64,000 nucleotides of DNA from Mycobacterium sp. Aquia_216 (GTDB taxonomy: Bacteria; Actinomycetota; Actinomycetes; Mycobacteriales; Mycobacteriaceae), in the NCBI RefSeq assembly GCF_026723865.1, contig NZ_CP113529.1, positions 3,038,001 to 3,102,000 on the forward strand, in the 5' to 3' direction. The translations under genes and the position numbers were made by a program. Positions within the stretch are counted from its first letter, which is position 1; every line of letters starts with the position of its first letter. This document shows positions 49,661-59,020 of the stretch, one piece after another. The notes beneath the pieces were generated by a model, which was not told where the DNA came from, ran no database searches, and worked only from the letters and a program-made list of their open reading frames with translations.

Positions 49661-50413
49661 TCAGCCCAGGTAGTCGGATTCCAGCACCAAGTCGGACATC
49701 AGTGACTGGTATTCGAGGTGCGTGTTGTGCTCGACGGTGTTCCACAGCTTGCCCTGCTGCTGGCGCATGTACTCGCGGTACCTCGGTGCGCCCGGCACCC
49801 GGACGTTGTCGGCGACCGCGATCGAGCCGGTATGCAGCCAGCCGCGGTCCATGATGCTCAACAGGTCGTTGAGGTAGGCGTCCTTGTCGTGGTCGAGGAA
49901 GAGGAAATCCAGTGCGCCAGAAGTGAACCCGTGCTCGGCGGCGAGCCTGTCGAGGGTCTGCCCGCCGTCGCCGATGGTGCCGACGACACACGTCACCCGG
50001 TCGGCGACACCGGCATGTGACCAGATAGCCCGGGCGTTGGCGGCGTTGGCCTCGGCGAGCTCGACGGAAAACACCTTGGCGTTCGGGGCGGCCCGGGCGA
50101 TCCGGAGCGCTCCGTATCCAACGTAGGTGCCCAGCTCCAGGACCAGCGTGGGGTCGCCGCGGCGTACGGCGGCATCCAGCAGCAGGCCCTTCTCGTCGCC
50201 GACGTTGATCAGCATCGACTTCTCGTAGGCGAACTTGTCGATGGCGGCCAGCACGTCGTCGATATCGCCGGCTCGGGCGTTGTTGACGACGTAGTCGACC
50301 ACGGCGGCTTCGCGGCCGTCGCCGATCTGGCCCGTCGTGGTGAGGTTGCGAGCTCCGGCGGCCATCCGCCAGAACGACCACCGCAGCAGCGGTATCCGTC
50401 GTTTGAGGTCCAT
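49661..50413 (-). CDS. O-methyltransferase, catechol-O-methyltransferase-like (Rv1703c-like)
   Basis: SAM-dependent methyltransferase of about 250 residues. The SAM-binding loop is VLELGTYVGYGALRIA, followed by the acidic end KVFSVELAE and the metal-site region LDFLFLDHDKDAYL. The catechol-OMT family needs Mg2+, and the Asp residues match that pattern. The start may be ATG 50413 or GTG 50419; I took the ATG. It converges on xerD and is divergent from the parA operon. M. tuberculosis has several other genes (cycA, PPE22, PPE23 and others) nearby that are absent here. The substrate is unknown. Confidence 0.83.
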   Translation of the reverse strand: MDLKRRIPLLRWSFWRMAAGARNLTTTGQIGDGREAAVVDYVVNNARAGDIDDVLAAIDKFAYEKSMLINVGDEKGLLLDAAVRRGDPTLVLELGTYVGYGALRIARAAPNAKVFSVELAEANAANARAIWSHAGVADRVTCVVGTIGDGGQTLDRLAAEHGFTSGALDFLFLDHDKDAYLNDLLSIMDRGWLHTGSIAVADNVRVPGAPRYREYMRQQQGKLWNTVEHNTHLEYQSLMSDLVLESDYLG

Positions 50414-50567
50414 GGACACCCACGATAGCCCCGCCGTGAGTGTGCCGAATGATGCTGGTGTGACTGAAGTTAACTCTCGTCGCTCCGGACGGCGCTACCA
50501 GCGCCCTCCGCGCATATTCCCTGGTTATCTTGCCTGCGGGTCGCCCGGTTTACCGGCGCATACCCGA

Positions 50568-50573
50568 TAGACT
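50568..50573 (+). promoter_or_regulatory. Candidate -10 element (TAGACT) of the parA operon
   Basis: TAGACT at 50568-50573 fits the mycobacterial TANNNT pattern. Transcription would begin about 8 nt later, at or next to the ATG of a nine-codon frame (50582). A leaderless message is therefore plausible. No good -35 element is seen. Confidence 0.4.
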
Positions 50574-50581
50574 TTGCGACG

Positions 50582-50611
50582 ATGTTCACCTCCGCAACAC
50601 CCCGGGCATGA
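50582..50611 (+). CDS. Nine-codon upstream ORF overlapping the parA start
   Basis: ATG at 50582 opens a frame of nine codons (MFTSAPRA-like; MFT then SATPRA) that stops at TGA 50609-50611. The stop overlaps the parA ATG at 50608 in an ATGA junction. It has no ribosome-binding site, but a TANNNT element lies about 8 nt upstream, so it could be read from a leaderless transcript and deliver ribosomes to parA. It is seen directly in the sequence; its expression is inference. Confidence 0.35.
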   Translation: MFTSATPRA

Positions 50612-51471
50612 CCGACCAGCCTGACGGCGGCGTCGAGATCGGCCTCACTGGGCGCCCCCCGCGGGCGATCCCGGAGCCCCAGCCGCGCACCTCACACGGC
50701 CCGGCCAAGGTGATTGCGATGTGCAACCAGAAGGGTGGCGTCGGCAAGACCACGTCGACGATCAACCTGGGCGCCGCGCTCGCCGAGTACGGCAGGCGGG
50801 TGCTGCTGGTGGACATGGATCCGCAGGGCGCGCTGTCCGCAGGCCTCGGTGTCCCGCACTACGAGCTGGAAAAGACCATTCACAACGTGCTGGTGGAGCC
50901 GCGGGTGTCGATCGACGACGTCCTGCTGTCCACCCGGGTCAGGTACCTCGATCTGGTGCCCAGCAATATCGACCTGTCGGCCGCCGAGATCCAGCTGGTC
51001 AACGAGGTGGGCCGGGAGCAAACCCTCGGCCGGGCGCTGCATCCGGTGCTGGACCGCTACGACTACGTCCTGATCGACTGCCAACCGTCGCTCGGCCTGC
51101 TCACGGTCAACGGCCTGGCCTGCTCGGACGGTGTGGTCATCCCCACCGAATGCGAGTACTTCTCGCTGCGCGGCCTGGCGCTGCTCACCGACACCGTGGA
51201 CAAGGTGCGCGACCGGCTCAACCCGAAGCTGGAAATCAGCGGCATCCTGCTGACCCGCTACGACCCGCGCACCGTCAATGCCCGCGAGGTGATGGCCCGC
51301 GTCGTCGAACGCTTCGGTGACCTAGTGTTCGACACCGTGATCACCCGCACCGTTCGTTTCCCGGAGACCAGCGTGGCGGGCGAACCCATCACCACCTGGG
51401 CGCCGAAGTCGACGGGCGCCATCGCCTATCGCTCTCTGGCCCGCGAGTTCATCGACCGATTCGGCGCGTGA
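50608..51471 (+). CDS. ParA/Soj-like chromosome partitioning ATPase (Rv1708-like)
   Basis: A ParA-type ATPase. The deviant Walker A KGGVGKTT is at residues 42-49, preceded by a Pro-rich leader of about 35 residues. LLVDMDPQGALSAGLG and DYVLIDCQPSLGLLT complete the nucleotide site. It is not the oriC-linked parA: it stands at the head of scpA-scpB, so it may help condensin loading or chromosome organisation. I took ATG 50608 (287 residues). An upstream TTG at 50530 could extend it by 26 residues, closer to the 318 recalled for M. tuberculosis. The stop overlaps scpA (GTGA). Confidence 0.87.
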   Translation: MTDQPDGGVEIGLTGRPPRAIPEPQPRTSHGPAKVIAMCNQKGGVGKTTSTINLGAALAEYGRRVLLVDMDPQGALSAGLGVPHYELEKTIHNVLVEPRVSIDDVLLSTRVRYLDLVPSNIDLSAAEIQLVNEVGREQTLGRALHPVLDRYDYVLIDCQPSLGLLTVNGLACSDGVVIPTECEYFSLRGLALLTDTVDKVRDRLNPKLEISGILLTRYDPRTVNAREVMARVVERFGDLVFDTVITRTVRFPETSVAGEPITTWAPKSTGAIAYRSLAREFIDRFGA

Positions 51472-52283
51472 ACGACACTGCCAATGGTGAGGTGCCAGCG
51501 CAGAACGGCTCCTCGACCGGTTTCCAAGTCCGCCTCACCAACTTCGAGGGGCCGTTCGATCTGCTGCTGCAGCTGATCTTCGCGCATCGTCTCGACGTGA
51601 CCGAGGTGGCGCTGCACCAGGTGACCGACGACTTCATCGCCTATACCCGCGAGATCGGCCGCCAACTGGACCTCGAGGAGACCACCGCATTCCTCGTGGT
51701 CGCCGCGACGCTGCTGGATCTGAAGGCGGCCCGGCTGCTGCCGGCCGGACAGATCGACGACGAAGAAGACCTGGCGTTGCTCGAGGTGCGCGATCTGCTG
51801 TTCGCCCGGCTGCTGCAGTACCGGGCGTTCAAGCACGTCGCGGAGATGTTCGCCGAGCTGGAAGCCACCGCGCTGCGCAGCTACCCGCGTGCGGTGTCGC
51901 TGGAAGATCGTTTCACCGAACTGCTACCGGAAGTGATGATCGGTGTCGACGCCGAGCGCTTCGCCCAGATCGCCGCGGTCGCGTTCAGTCCGCGCCCGGT
52001 GCCACAGGTGGCCATCGGCCACCTGCACGAGCTCCAGGTCTCGGTTCCCGAGCAGGCGCAGAAATTGCTGGAGATCCTCGAATCGCGGGGCAGCGGCCGA
52101 TGGGCCACGTTTTCCGAGTTGGTTGCCGACTGTGAGGTGCCGATGGAGGTCGTGGGTCGCTTCCTGGCGCTGCTCGAACTGTATCGGTCCCGGGCGGTAG
52201 CATTCGACCAGTCGGAGCCGCTGGGCGTGCTCCAAATTTCGTGGACCGGGGAGCGTCCGACCACCGAAGTGCGGGACGAATAA
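51468..52283 (+). CDS. scpA: Segregation and condensation protein A (kleisin)
   Basis: The kleisin subunit that bridges the SMC heads. The 271-residue protein has the family N-terminus FQVRLTNFEGPFDLLLQLI (about 17-35), which contacts the SMC neck. A central region with LDLEETTAFLVVAATLLDLK precedes the C-terminal winged helix (ATFSELVADCEVPMEVVGRF). The GTG start overlaps the parA stop, and scpB follows after a MIRU-like repeat. Gene order parA-scpA-scpB-rluB is conserved in actinobacteria. Confidence 0.92.
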   Translation: MNDTANGEVPAQNGSSTGFQVRLTNFEGPFDLLLQLIFAHRLDVTEVALHQVTDDFIAYTREIGRQLDLEETTAFLVVAATLLDLKAARLLPAGQIDDEEDLALLEVRDLLFARLLQYRAFKHVAEMFAELEATALRSYPRAVSLEDRFTELLPEVMIGVDAERFAQIAAVAFSPRPVPQVAIGHLHELQVSVPEQAQKLLEILESRGSGRWATFSELVADCEVPMEVVGRFLALLELYRSRAVAFDQSEPLGVLQISWTGERPTTEVRDE

Positions 52284-52358
52284 TGACTCGCGCCGCGACG
52301 GTGCAGTGGGGGCACCTCCCGCTTGCGGGGGACGAAGCGAGGAGGAGGAGCGGCGCTC
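52284..52358 (+). repeat. MIRU-like interspersed repeat, long form (scpA/scpB junction)
   Basis: A 75-bp spacer with the same module order as 1181-1276: GCGCCG-CGACGGTGCAG, then GTGGGGGCAC, a CCCGC/GCGGG hairpin (about 52318-52330) and a GAGGAGGAGCGGCGC end. The AGGAG run serves as the ribosome-binding site of scpB, whose GTG is at 52359. Confidence 0.7.
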
Positions 52359-53054
52359 GTGACTGAAGACATGCCTGACCTCGATCTCGACGTCGGCATC
52401 CCGGACATCGCGGAGGCCGTGCCACTGGATGACGAGGAGCTTCGATCGGTGCTGGAGGCGCTGTTGCTGGTGGTCGACACCCCGGTCACCGACGAAGCGC
52501 TGGCGGCGGCCACGCAGCAGCCCGTCTACCGCATCGCTGCCAAGCTACAGGTGATGTCGGAGGAACTCGCGCAGCGCGACAGCGGCATCGACCTACGGAA
52601 AACCGGTGAGGGATGGCGGATGTACACCCGCGCCCGGTTCGCGCCATACGTGGAGAAGCTGCTGCTGGACGGTGCGCGCTCCAAACTCACCCGGGCCGCG
52701 CTGGAGACCCTGGCCGTGGTGGCCTATCGCCAGCCCGTGACCCGCGCGCGGGTCAGCGCCGTGCGCGGCGTCAACGTGGATGCCGTGATTCGCACGCTGC
52801 TGGCCCGTGGTCTGATCACCGAGGCCGGTGTCGACGAGGACAGTGGCGCGGTCACCTTCGCGACCACCGAGATGTTCCTGGAGCGTTTGGGGCTGGAGTC
52901 GCTGGCGGATCTGCCCGATATCGCGCCGCTGCTTCCCGACGTCGACACGATCGAGGACCTGAGCGAATCCTTGGACAGCGAGCCTCGTTTCATCAAACTG
53001 GCGGGCGGCCAGACGCCCGAACAGTCGCTGTCGTTTGACGTGGACCAGGATTGA
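52359..53054 (+). CDS. scpB: Segregation and condensation protein B
   Basis: Forms a dimer of tandem winged helices that binds ScpA in the SMC complex. The 231-residue protein shows [16 protein letters not shown] near residue 27 and the second winged helix [26 protein letters not shown] near 122, the most conserved ScpB stretch. GTG 52359 (MTEDMPDLD) is preferred over 52323, which is inside the repeat. Length equals the recalled M. tuberculosis protein. TGATG joins it to rluB. Confidence 0.92.
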   Translation: MTEDMPDLDLDVGIPDIAEAVPLDDEELRSVLEALLLVVDTPVTDEALAAATQQPVYRIAAKLQVMSEELAQRDSGIDLRKTGEGWRMYTRARFAPYVEKLLLDGARSKLTRAALETLAVVAYRQPVTRARVSAVRGVNVDAVIRTLLARGLITEAGVDEDSGAVTFATTEMFLERLGLESLADLPDIAPLLPDVDTIEDLSESLDSEPRFIKLAGGQTPEQSLSFDVDQD

Positions 53055-53797
53055 TGGCCGAAGCTCAGGGGATCCGGCTGCAAAAAGTGTTGTCCCAGGC
53101 CGGAATTGCGTCGCGCCGGGCCGCCGAGAAGTTGATCCTCGACGGTCGCGTCGAGGTGGACGGGCAGGTGGTCACCGAGCTGGGTACCCGGGTGGACCCC
53201 GATGCCTCGGTGATCCGCGTCGACGGCGCCAGGATCGCGGTCGACGAATCACAGGTTTATCTGGCGCTGAACAAGCCGCAGGGAATGCATTCGACGATGT
53301 CCGACGACCGCGGCCGGCCGTGCATCGGCGATCTGATCGAGCGGCGAGTGCGGGGCAACAAAAAGCTTTTCCACGTGGGCCGGTTGGACGCCGACACCGA
53401 GGGCCTGATCCTGCTGACCAACGACGGCGAGCTGGCACACCGATTGATGCACCCCTCCCACGAAGTGCCCAAGACATATCTGGCGACGGTCAGCGGAACG
53501 GTGCCGCGCGGGCTGGGCAAGAAACTGCGCGCCGGCATCGAGTTGGAGGATGGTCCGGCGCGTGTCGACGACTTCGCCGTGGTGGACGCCATCCCCGGAA
53601 AAACGCTGGTGCGCTTGACGTTGCACGAAGGCCGAAATCGGATTGTGCGCCGGATGCTGGCGGCGGTGGGCTTTCCGGTGGAGTCGCTGGTACGAACCGA
53701 AATCGGTGGGATATCGCTGGGCAAGCAGCGACCGGGCAGCATTCGCGCGTTGAGTCAAGGCGAGATCGGGCAACTGTACAAAGCGGTGGGCTTGTGA
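53054..53797 (+). CDS. rluB: Ribosomal large-subunit pseudouridine synthase B type
   Basis: Converts a uridine of 23S rRNA to pseudouridine. An N-terminal S4 domain ([20 protein letters not shown], about 8-27) is followed by the RsuA/RluB catalytic core. The motif [20 protein letters not shown] near residue 112 holds the catalytic Asp. [14 protein letters not shown] is also conserved. I took ATG 53054, overlapping the scpB stop, rather than TTG 53051. The 247 residues fit the family. The cmk start overlaps its stop. Confidence 0.92.
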   Translation: MAEAQGIRLQKVLSQAGIASRRAAEKLILDGRVEVDGQVVTELGTRVDPDASVIRVDGARIAVDESQVYLALNKPQGMHSTMSDDRGRPCIGDLIERRVRGNKKLFHVGRLDADTEGLILLTNDGELAHRLMHPSHEVPKTYLATVSGTVPRGLGKKLRAGIELEDGPARVDDFAVVDAIPGKTLVRLTLHEGRNRIVRRMLAAVGFPVESLVRTEIGGISLGKQRPGSIRALSQGEIGQLYKAVGL

Positions 53798-54480
53798 CGA
53801 GCGGTGTGGTAGTGGCGATCGACGGCCCGGCCGGAACCGGAAAGTCCTCGGTGTCAAAAGGATTGGCGCAAGCGCTGAGGGCACGCTACCTGGACACCGG
53901 GGGCATGTACCGGATGGTGACCCTGGCCGCCTTGCGCGCCGGTATCGACCCGGAGGATGCCGAAGCGGTGGCTCGGGCCACCGAGCCGGTGCAGATGTCG
54001 ATCGACTACCACCCGGAAGGGGATCGTTATTTCCTTGCCGGTGAGGATGTCTCATCCGAGATTCGCGGCGATAAGGTCACCGGTGCGGTGTCGGCGGTGT
54101 CGTCGGTTGCCGCGGTACGGACCCGGCTGGTCGCCTTGCAGCGCGAAATGGCACAGGGGCCGGGCAGTGTCGTCGTCGAGGGCCGCGACATCGGGACCGT
54201 GGTATTGCCCGACGCGCCGGTGAAGATCTTCCTGACCGCGTCGGCCGAAACGCGGGCCCGGCGCCGCAACGACCAGAATGTCGCGTCAGGTCTGGCCGAC
54301 GATTACGACGGCGTGCTGGCCGATGTGCGCCGCCGCGATCACCTGGATTCCACCCGGGTGCTGTCGCCGCTGCGACCGGCGTCGGACGCGGTGATCGTCG
54401 ACACCAGCGACATGACCGAGGCGCAGGTGATCGACCATCTGCTGGAGTTGGTCAAGCAGCGAAGCGAGGCGGTGCGGTGA
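53794..54480 (+). CDS. cmk: Cytidylate kinase
   Basis: Phosphorylates CMP and dCMP. The 228-residue protein begins with the P-loop [17 protein letters not shown] (motif at 11-19) and then [13 protein letters not shown], the substrate-site signature of bacterial CMP kinases. [20 protein letters not shown] and RDHLDSTR follow. GTG 53794 overlaps the rluB stop, and its own stop overlaps der, so rluB-cmk-der are coupled. The frame also runs upstream to 53035, but that part is a shadow of rluB. Confidence 0.94.
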   Translation: MTSGVVVAIDGPAGTGKSSVSKGLAQALRARYLDTGGMYRMVTLAALRAGIDPEDAEAVARATEPVQMSIDYHPEGDRYFLAGEDVSSEIRGDKVTGAVSAVSSVAAVRTRLVALQREMAQGPGSVVVEGRDIGTVVLPDAPVKIFLTASAETRARRRNDQNVASGLADDYDGVLADVRRRDHLDSTRVLSPLRPASDAVIVDTSDMTEAQVIDHLLELVKQRSEAVR

Positions 54481-55877
54481 CGCAGGACGGCACCTGGTCG
54501 GACGAAAGCGATTGGGAGACTTTCGATTCCGACTCGGCGGATGTCGAGGAGCCCGGCCCCGCGCCGGTCGTGGCGATTGTTGGGCGGCCCAACGTCGGCA
54601 AGTCGACACTGGTCAACCGGATCCTGGGGCGCCGCGAGGCGGTGGTGCAAGACATTCCCGGTGTGACGCGCGACCGAGTCTCCTACGACGCGCTGTGGAC
54701 CGGGCGCCGGTTCGTCGTGCAGGACACCGGCGGATGGGAGCCCGACGCCAAGGGTCTGCAGCAGCTGGTGGCCGAGCAGGCGTCGGTGGCGATGCGTACC
54801 GCCGACGCGGTGATTCTGGTGGTCGACGCCACGGTCGGGGCCACCAGCGCCGACGAGGCCGCCGCCCGCATCCTGTTGCGCTCCGGCAAGCCAGTCTTCT
54901 TGGCCGCCAACAAGGTTGACAGCGAAAAGGTCGAAGCCGACGCGGCTGCCCTGTGGTCGCTGGGCCTCGGCGAGCCGCACGCGGTCAGTGCGATACACGG
55001 TCGCGGCGTGGCCGATCTGCTCGACGAGGTGCTGGCCGTGCTGCCCCAGGTGTCCGAAGCGGCACCGGCGCCCGGCGGCCCACGGCGGGTGGCGCTGGTC
55101 GGCAAGCCCAACGTCGGCAAGAGCTCCCTGCTCAACAAGCTGGCCGGCGACGAGCGATCGGTCGTGCACGACGTCGCCGGAACCACCGTCGATCCGGTGG
55201 ACTCGCTGATCGAATTGGGCGGCAAGGTCTGGCGTTTCGTCGACACCGCGGGTCTGCGCCGCAAGGTTGGGCAGGCCAGCGGTCACGAGTTCTACGCGTC
55301 GGTGCGCACGCACTCGGCCATCGATTCCGCCGAGGTGGTGCTGGTGCTGATCGACGCGTCGCAGACGCTGACCGAGCAGGATCAGCGGGTGCTCTCGATG
55401 GTGATCGAGGCGGGCCGGGCGTTGGTGCTGGCCTTCAACAAGTGGGATCTGGTCGACGAGGATCGGCGCGAGTTGCTGGACCGCGAGATCGACCGCGAGT
55501 TGGCACAGCTGCAGTGGGCGGAACGGGTCAACATCTCAGCCAAGACGGGGCGGGCTGTGCAGAAGCTGGTGCCCGCGATGGAAACCGCGCTCGCGTCGTG
55601 GGACGCCCGGATTCCGACCGGTCCGCTGAACACCTGGGTGAAGGAGATCGTGGCCGCCACACCGCCGCCGGTACGCGGCGGCAAGCAACCCCGCATTCTG
55701 TTCGCCACCCAGGCCGCCGCCCGTCCGCCGACGTTCGTGCTGTTCACCACCGGTTTCCTCGAGGCCGGCTACCGGCGCTTCCTGGAGCGGCGGCTGCGCG
55801 AGACGTTTGGATTCGCCGGCAGCCCAATTCGGATCAACGTCCGAGTTCGCGAAAAGCGATCCGCGAAGCGCCGCTGA
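54477..55877 (+). CDS. der: Ribosome assembly GTPase Der (EngA)
   Basis: An essential GTPase for 50S maturation, with two tandem G domains. The first has GRPNVGKS at 36-43 and DTGG. The second has GKPNVGKSS near 209 and DTAGLRRK, with NKWD as the base-specificity motif. A C-terminal KH-like domain ends in [14 protein letters not shown]. The 466-residue protein has an acidic N-terminal leader of about 30 residues. The GTG start overlaps the cmk stop. It is the last gene of this conserved operon, ahead of tRNA-Pro. Confidence 0.95.
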   Translation: MTQDGTWSDESDWETFDSDSADVEEPGPAPVVAIVGRPNVGKSTLVNRILGRREAVVQDIPGVTRDRVSYDALWTGRRFVVQDTGGWEPDAKGLQQLVAEQASVAMRTADAVILVVDATVGATSADEAAARILLRSGKPVFLAANKVDSEKVEADAAALWSLGLGEPHAVSAIHGRGVADLLDEVLAVLPQVSEAAPAPGGPRRVALVGKPNVGKSSLLNKLAGDERSVVHDVAGTTVDPVDSLIELGGKVWRFVDTAGLRRKVGQASGHEFYASVRTHSAIDSAEVVLVLIDASQTLTEQDQRVLSMVIEAGRALVLAFNKWDLVDEDRRELLDREIDRELAQLQWAERVNISAKTGRAVQKLVPAMETALASWDARIPTGPLNTWVKEIVAATPPPVRGGKQPRILFATQAAARPPTFVLFTTGFLEAGYRRFLERRLRETFGFAGSPIRINVRVREKRSAKRR

Positions 55878-55900
55878 GCTCTCGCGTTTGTCTTCTCCGT

Positions 55901-55940
55901 GTCGAGTGTGCGTCCACGGCGGCGAGTGTGCAGCTACGGC
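55901..55940. repeat. Two tandem copies of a 20-bp GAGTGTGC-type motif
   Basis: Positions 55901-55920 and 55921-55940 agree at 16 of 20 bases, each carrying CGAGTGTGC and ending ACGGC. Similar short GAGTGTGC units are common between genes in slow-growing mycobacteria, as I recall. The role is unknown. It lies between der and tRNA-Pro. Confidence 0.5.
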
Positions 55941-56141
55941 GCCCTCGGCGCACACCCGACGTTGACATTCGCGTGTGACCGCCAAGAGCAGAGCGAGGAC
56001 GTCAGCGCGGTGGCGGTGTTGGCGGTCAGCGTCCGATGCCCGCCCAGGCGCTGGGAGACGCGCAGGTCAACCAGGCAATATCGGGTTGACGGCGCGGCTG
56101 CGGTAGGCTTTCGACCTGCTGCCGGCGGACTCACCGGCGCA

Positions 56142-56218
56142 CGGGCTGTGGCGCAGTTTGGTAGCGCACTTGACTGGGGGTCAAGTGGTCGCAGGTTCAA
56201 ATCCTGTCAGCCCGACCA
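56142..56218 (+). tRNA. tRNA-Pro (anticodon GGG)
   Basis: The acceptor arms CGGGCTG (56142-56148) and CAGCCCG (56208-56214) pair fully. A discriminator A and an encoded CCA (56216-56218) follow. The anticodon stem CTTGA/TCAAG encloses the loop CTGGGGG, giving GGG. The T arm GCAGG-TTCAAAT-CCTGT is intact. The position after der equals proU in M. tuberculosis. The genes after it differ from the M. tuberculosis order, so its 3' end may have served as an integration site. Confidence 0.96.
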
Positions 56219-56360
56219 GCAAGAAGCCGCGCTGATGTCCAGCGCGACCGCGGTTCACCGATCAGGGCTTGCGTCGCGCGGAACGCAGGGCGGCCTCGAA
56301 GGTGGGCAGGGGCCTAGGCGAGGCCGCTCCGTGGCCGCCGATTCACTCTGCGCTACAGGG

Positions 56361-57530
56361 TCATCCAGCCAACGCGGCCGACGGAGCTGCAGTTGCACTC
56401 GCGTCGAGCAACTCAGCGCGGGCCGGGGTGCACACCGCAGTCCCCAACAGCGCGTCGACGTTCAACTGAGGTTGGATACCCGCGGTGCCGGCCAGGCCCG
56501 GTGTGCCGCTCGCGGCTACCGCGGGCGCGGCGGTGGCCGGCGTGGAGGTGAGGGGAGTGGTGAGAGAGGTGATGATGACGTCGCCGTCCCCGACCACGTT
56601 CGCTGTACCGCTCGCGACGTCAACGGACACGGTGCTGCCCTCGCTGACAAAGACAGTGCCGCCTTGGGGGATGGTGAAGGGGCCGCTGGTCGCAGTGAGG
56701 AGCATGGAAGCGCTGGTGTTGGTGAGGGTGACGGTGGCGGTACCGCTTTGCACAGTGACGATGACGGTGGAGCCGGGGGCAGCGTGGATCGTCGCGGTGC
56801 CTTCTGCCCCGGTGGTGATGATGCTGGTGCCCTGGCCGAGGATGGGGTCGCTACCGGCGGTCGAGACCAGCTGATCCGTGGCGGGCGAGCCGAGTTGCTG
56901 GGAACTGGCCTGCGAGGCGAGCTGAGTTACCGATTGGCTGCGGGCGCTGGTGGCGTTGCCGGCGGCTTGGGTCACCGCGCGGGCCTGCTCATTCGACCCG
57001 TCGGGATTGGTGGTCTGCGGTGGCTCGCTGAACGGGGCCAGCGTGCTCGCGGACGCAGAGGCACCGGCGTAGCCGTACATCGCGGCGGCGTCTTGGGCCC
57101 ACATCTCGGCGTAGTGCGCCTCGGTTGCCGCGATCGCGGGACTGTTCTGCCCGAAGAAGTTGGTGGCAATCAGCGCCATTAACAACGCCCGGTTCTCCGC
57201 GATCACCGGCGGGGGCACCGTCATTGAAAACGCGGCCTCATAGGCTGCCGCCGCCGCGTACGCCTGTGCGGCGGTTTGCTCAGCCGCTTTGGCGCTCACG
57301 CGCAGCCACCCGACGTAGGGCATCACCGCCCCCGACATCCTCGTCGAGGACGGCCCCCACCACGCCTGGTCAGTCAGCCACGAGACGACCGACGAGTAGC
57401 TGCCGGCGGTCGACTCCAGCTCGGCGGCCACTGCGTCCCACCCCGCCGCCGCCGCTAGCATCGGCGCTGCACCCGGCCCCGTATACATCCGGCCGGAGTT
57501 GACCTCCGGCGGCAGTCCACCAAAATCCAT
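56361..57530 (-). CDS. PPE family protein with a beta-repeat-like C-terminus
   Basis: The N-terminal 170 or so residues are a standard PPE domain: [20 protein letters not shown] with the Pro-Pro-Glu, the WxG turn in DQAWWGPSS, and [17 protein letters not shown]. These proteins are exported by ESX systems, usually with a PE partner. After a Ser/Gln-rich linker, residues 220-340 hold short strands such as [16 protein letters not shown] and [14 protein letters not shown]. They suggest a small beta-helix-like domain rather than the usual SVP, PPW or MPTR tail. I took ATG 57530, since PPE proteins begin MDF, rather than 57542. No PE or esx gene is adjacent. Confidence 0.87.
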   Translation of the reverse strand: MDFGGLPPEVNSGRMYTGPGAAPMLAAAAGWDAVAAELESTAGSYSSVVSWLTDQAWWGPSSTRMSGAVMPYVGWLRVSAKAAEQTAAQAYAAAAAYEAAFSMTVPPPVIAENRALLMALIATNFFGQNSPAIAATEAHYAEMWAQDAAAMYGYAGASASASTLAPFSEPPQTTNPDGSNEQARAVTQAAGNATSARSQSVTQLASQASSQQLGSPATDQLVSTAGSDPILGQGTSIITTGAEGTATIHAAPGSTVIVTVQSGTATVTLTNTSASMLLTATSGPFTIPQGGTVFVSEGSTVSVDVASGTANVVGDGDVIITSLTTPLTSTPATAAPAVAASGTPGLAGTAGIQPQLNVDALLGTAVCTPARAELLDASATAAPSAALAG

Positions 57531-58013
57531 GGCCTTACTCATCTCCGAGTCAAGCGCGCCGATTCCTCAGCAGGACAAGAGGATCTAACGCTGCATGCGT
57601 AAACGCCGAGCGACCGCGCGCTTAAGGGCCACGGTGTAGTTGCATGAAAAGCGATGCTGCCGCTGAGTTTTTCGGCAGGGCGTTCCCGGTCGCTGTGCGG
57701 CGAGTTCATCTACGCGTGCCTACGTGTACAGGCCCAGCCCGATTTTCGTTGACCGCCGATGGTGGGTTTGGGCTCGGGCAGGGTAAAGGAAAGGGAAACA
57801 GCAGAAGCCGAAGGAAATCATGAATCCAAAGCGGGAGAGCAGATTTGAGCAACGTCGAATCGACTTCCTCGGCGTCAGTCGCGAAAATTCGCGGCGGCGC
57901 CGGATCGCAGACCACGGAGATCGCCCAGAGGGTTGTAACTTCCGTCATTTTTCATTCATTCGCCTGACGGTCCAGACCGTGTAGGGTGCCGGGATTATGA
58001 GTTCTGGGCTTTC
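57531..58013. other. 483-bp region without a supported gene
   Basis: Two small frames on the plus strand (57644-57823, 59 codons, and 57820-57984, 54 codons) overlap in an ATGA junction. Neither has a recognisable motif or ribosome-binding site. The PPE promoter on the minus strand presumably lies in the first part. The AT-richer stretch near 57810-57960 differs from the surroundings and may be decayed phage sequence. Confidence 0.5.
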
Positions 58014-58679
58014 GTGAAGCGCATCTTGATGCCACTGACGTGCGCTAGTCCCGGCCCGAAGATCGTCGTCGGGATGCCGATGTACCGACACGTGTCGGTG
58101 GCTTGGTTTTACAACTGGATGTTGATGGACAAAAGCCCCTGTGTGGGGGTGGTGTCTACCGAGGGTGTGCCGCTGCCGAGCGCGATGGACGGGATAACGA
58201 ACACGGCGGTGTCGGCGTTCGGTGAGTGGGATTGGTTGGTCGTGTTCGAGGACGACATCATCCCGCCGTTGGATGCGTTCCTGCGGGTCACCGGCTACGG
58301 CGAGGATGTCGATATCGTCGGCTCCCTGAATTTCATGCATGAGCCGCCGCACTACGTGAATGCCTACACCCTGGGTAATACGCGGGCGGAACCGATGTAC
58401 GGCAATGTGAAGCCGGAGGTGTTGCGGGGGTGGTTGGAGGAAGACCGTCGGTTGTTCGAGGTGGATGCGGTGGCGATGGGGTTCACCGCGATCCGGCGGA
58501 GGGTGATTGAGCGCTGGGATCAGGAGGTGCCCATGTGGTGTCCGTCGGCGGTGGTGCCGGGTCAGGACATCTATTTCTGTCATGAGGCGACGCGGCAGGG
58601 ATTCTCGGTTTGGTTGGATACGGGGATGCGGTGTGCGCATTTGACGGAGGTGGCGGTCAGTCACGGCGCCGGTTGTTGA
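58014..58679 (+). CDS. Mycobacteriophage-type glycosyltransferase
   Basis: A 221-residue protein that reads like the GT-A-fold glycosyltransferases common in mycobacteriophages. It has an N-terminal KIVVGMPMYRHV strand, the acidic metal motif VVFEDDIIPPLDAF (Glu79, Asp80, Asp81), DIVGSLNFMHEPPHY, the conserved EVDAVAMGFTAIRRRVIE, and GQDIYFCHEATRQGF followed by HLTEVAV. In phages such enzymes modify virion proteins or host components. The GTG start at 58014 is uncertain (ATG 58029 is possible). It stands alone among non-phage genes, so it is a likely prophage remnant or captured cargo. Confidence 0.75.
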   Translation: MKRILMPLTCASPGPKIVVGMPMYRHVSVAWFYNWMLMDKSPCVGVVSTEGVPLPSAMDGITNTAVSAFGEWDWLVVFEDDIIPPLDAFLRVTGYGEDVDIVGSLNFMHEPPHYVNAYTLGNTRAEPMYGNVKPEVLRGWLEEDRRLFEVDAVAMGFTAIRRRVIERWDQEVPMWCPSAVVPGQDIYFCHEATRQGFSVWLDTGMRCAHLTEVAVSHGAGC

Positions 58680-59020
58680 TGCGCCGCGCTGTCTGTCATC
58701 GTCGGGGAGCGGCGAGGAAGGCAAACCCGGGGGGCTACCGGGTGGTGACCCTGCGGCCCGTCGAGCAGTTCCCCAATCCGGGCGTAGCGCAGACGAAGCC
58801 GGGATCTGGCCCTGCGACGTACCGGGCAGCACGCCACTGTAGACGAGATATCAGGATCTCATGTCTCATAATCGCGAACATCACCGAACAGCAACATCTT
58901 CGGCGCGCCCTCGGTCACTCCATGGCGCGCGAAATGAACGGCCAACGAATGCTGGCCGGCCAGTAGGGGCGTATTGCGTTGAACGAGTTTGGTTCGCTGT
59001 GGGTCGGGGACACCGCGACT
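58680..59020. other. 341-bp region without a supported gene
   Basis: A frame continues through most of this stretch on the plus strand but shows no family pattern and no start signal. A small inverted repeat (GAGAT/ATCTC, about 58846-58861) is present. The ribosome-binding and promoter signals for the phosphate permease gene must lie in the last part, but none is clear. Confidence 0.45.

Noticed and set aside
57644..57984. Two overlapping small frames (59 and 54 codons) before the glycosyltransferase
   Set aside because: The ATGA overlap is suggestive, but there is no ribosome-binding site and no recognisable family; kept only as a note on the region.
57945..58832. A 295-codon minus-strand frame opposite the phage-type glycosyltransferase
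   Set aside because: It has no motif and is low-complexity (His/Arg/Pro). The plus-strand protein has coherent glycosyltransferase motifs.
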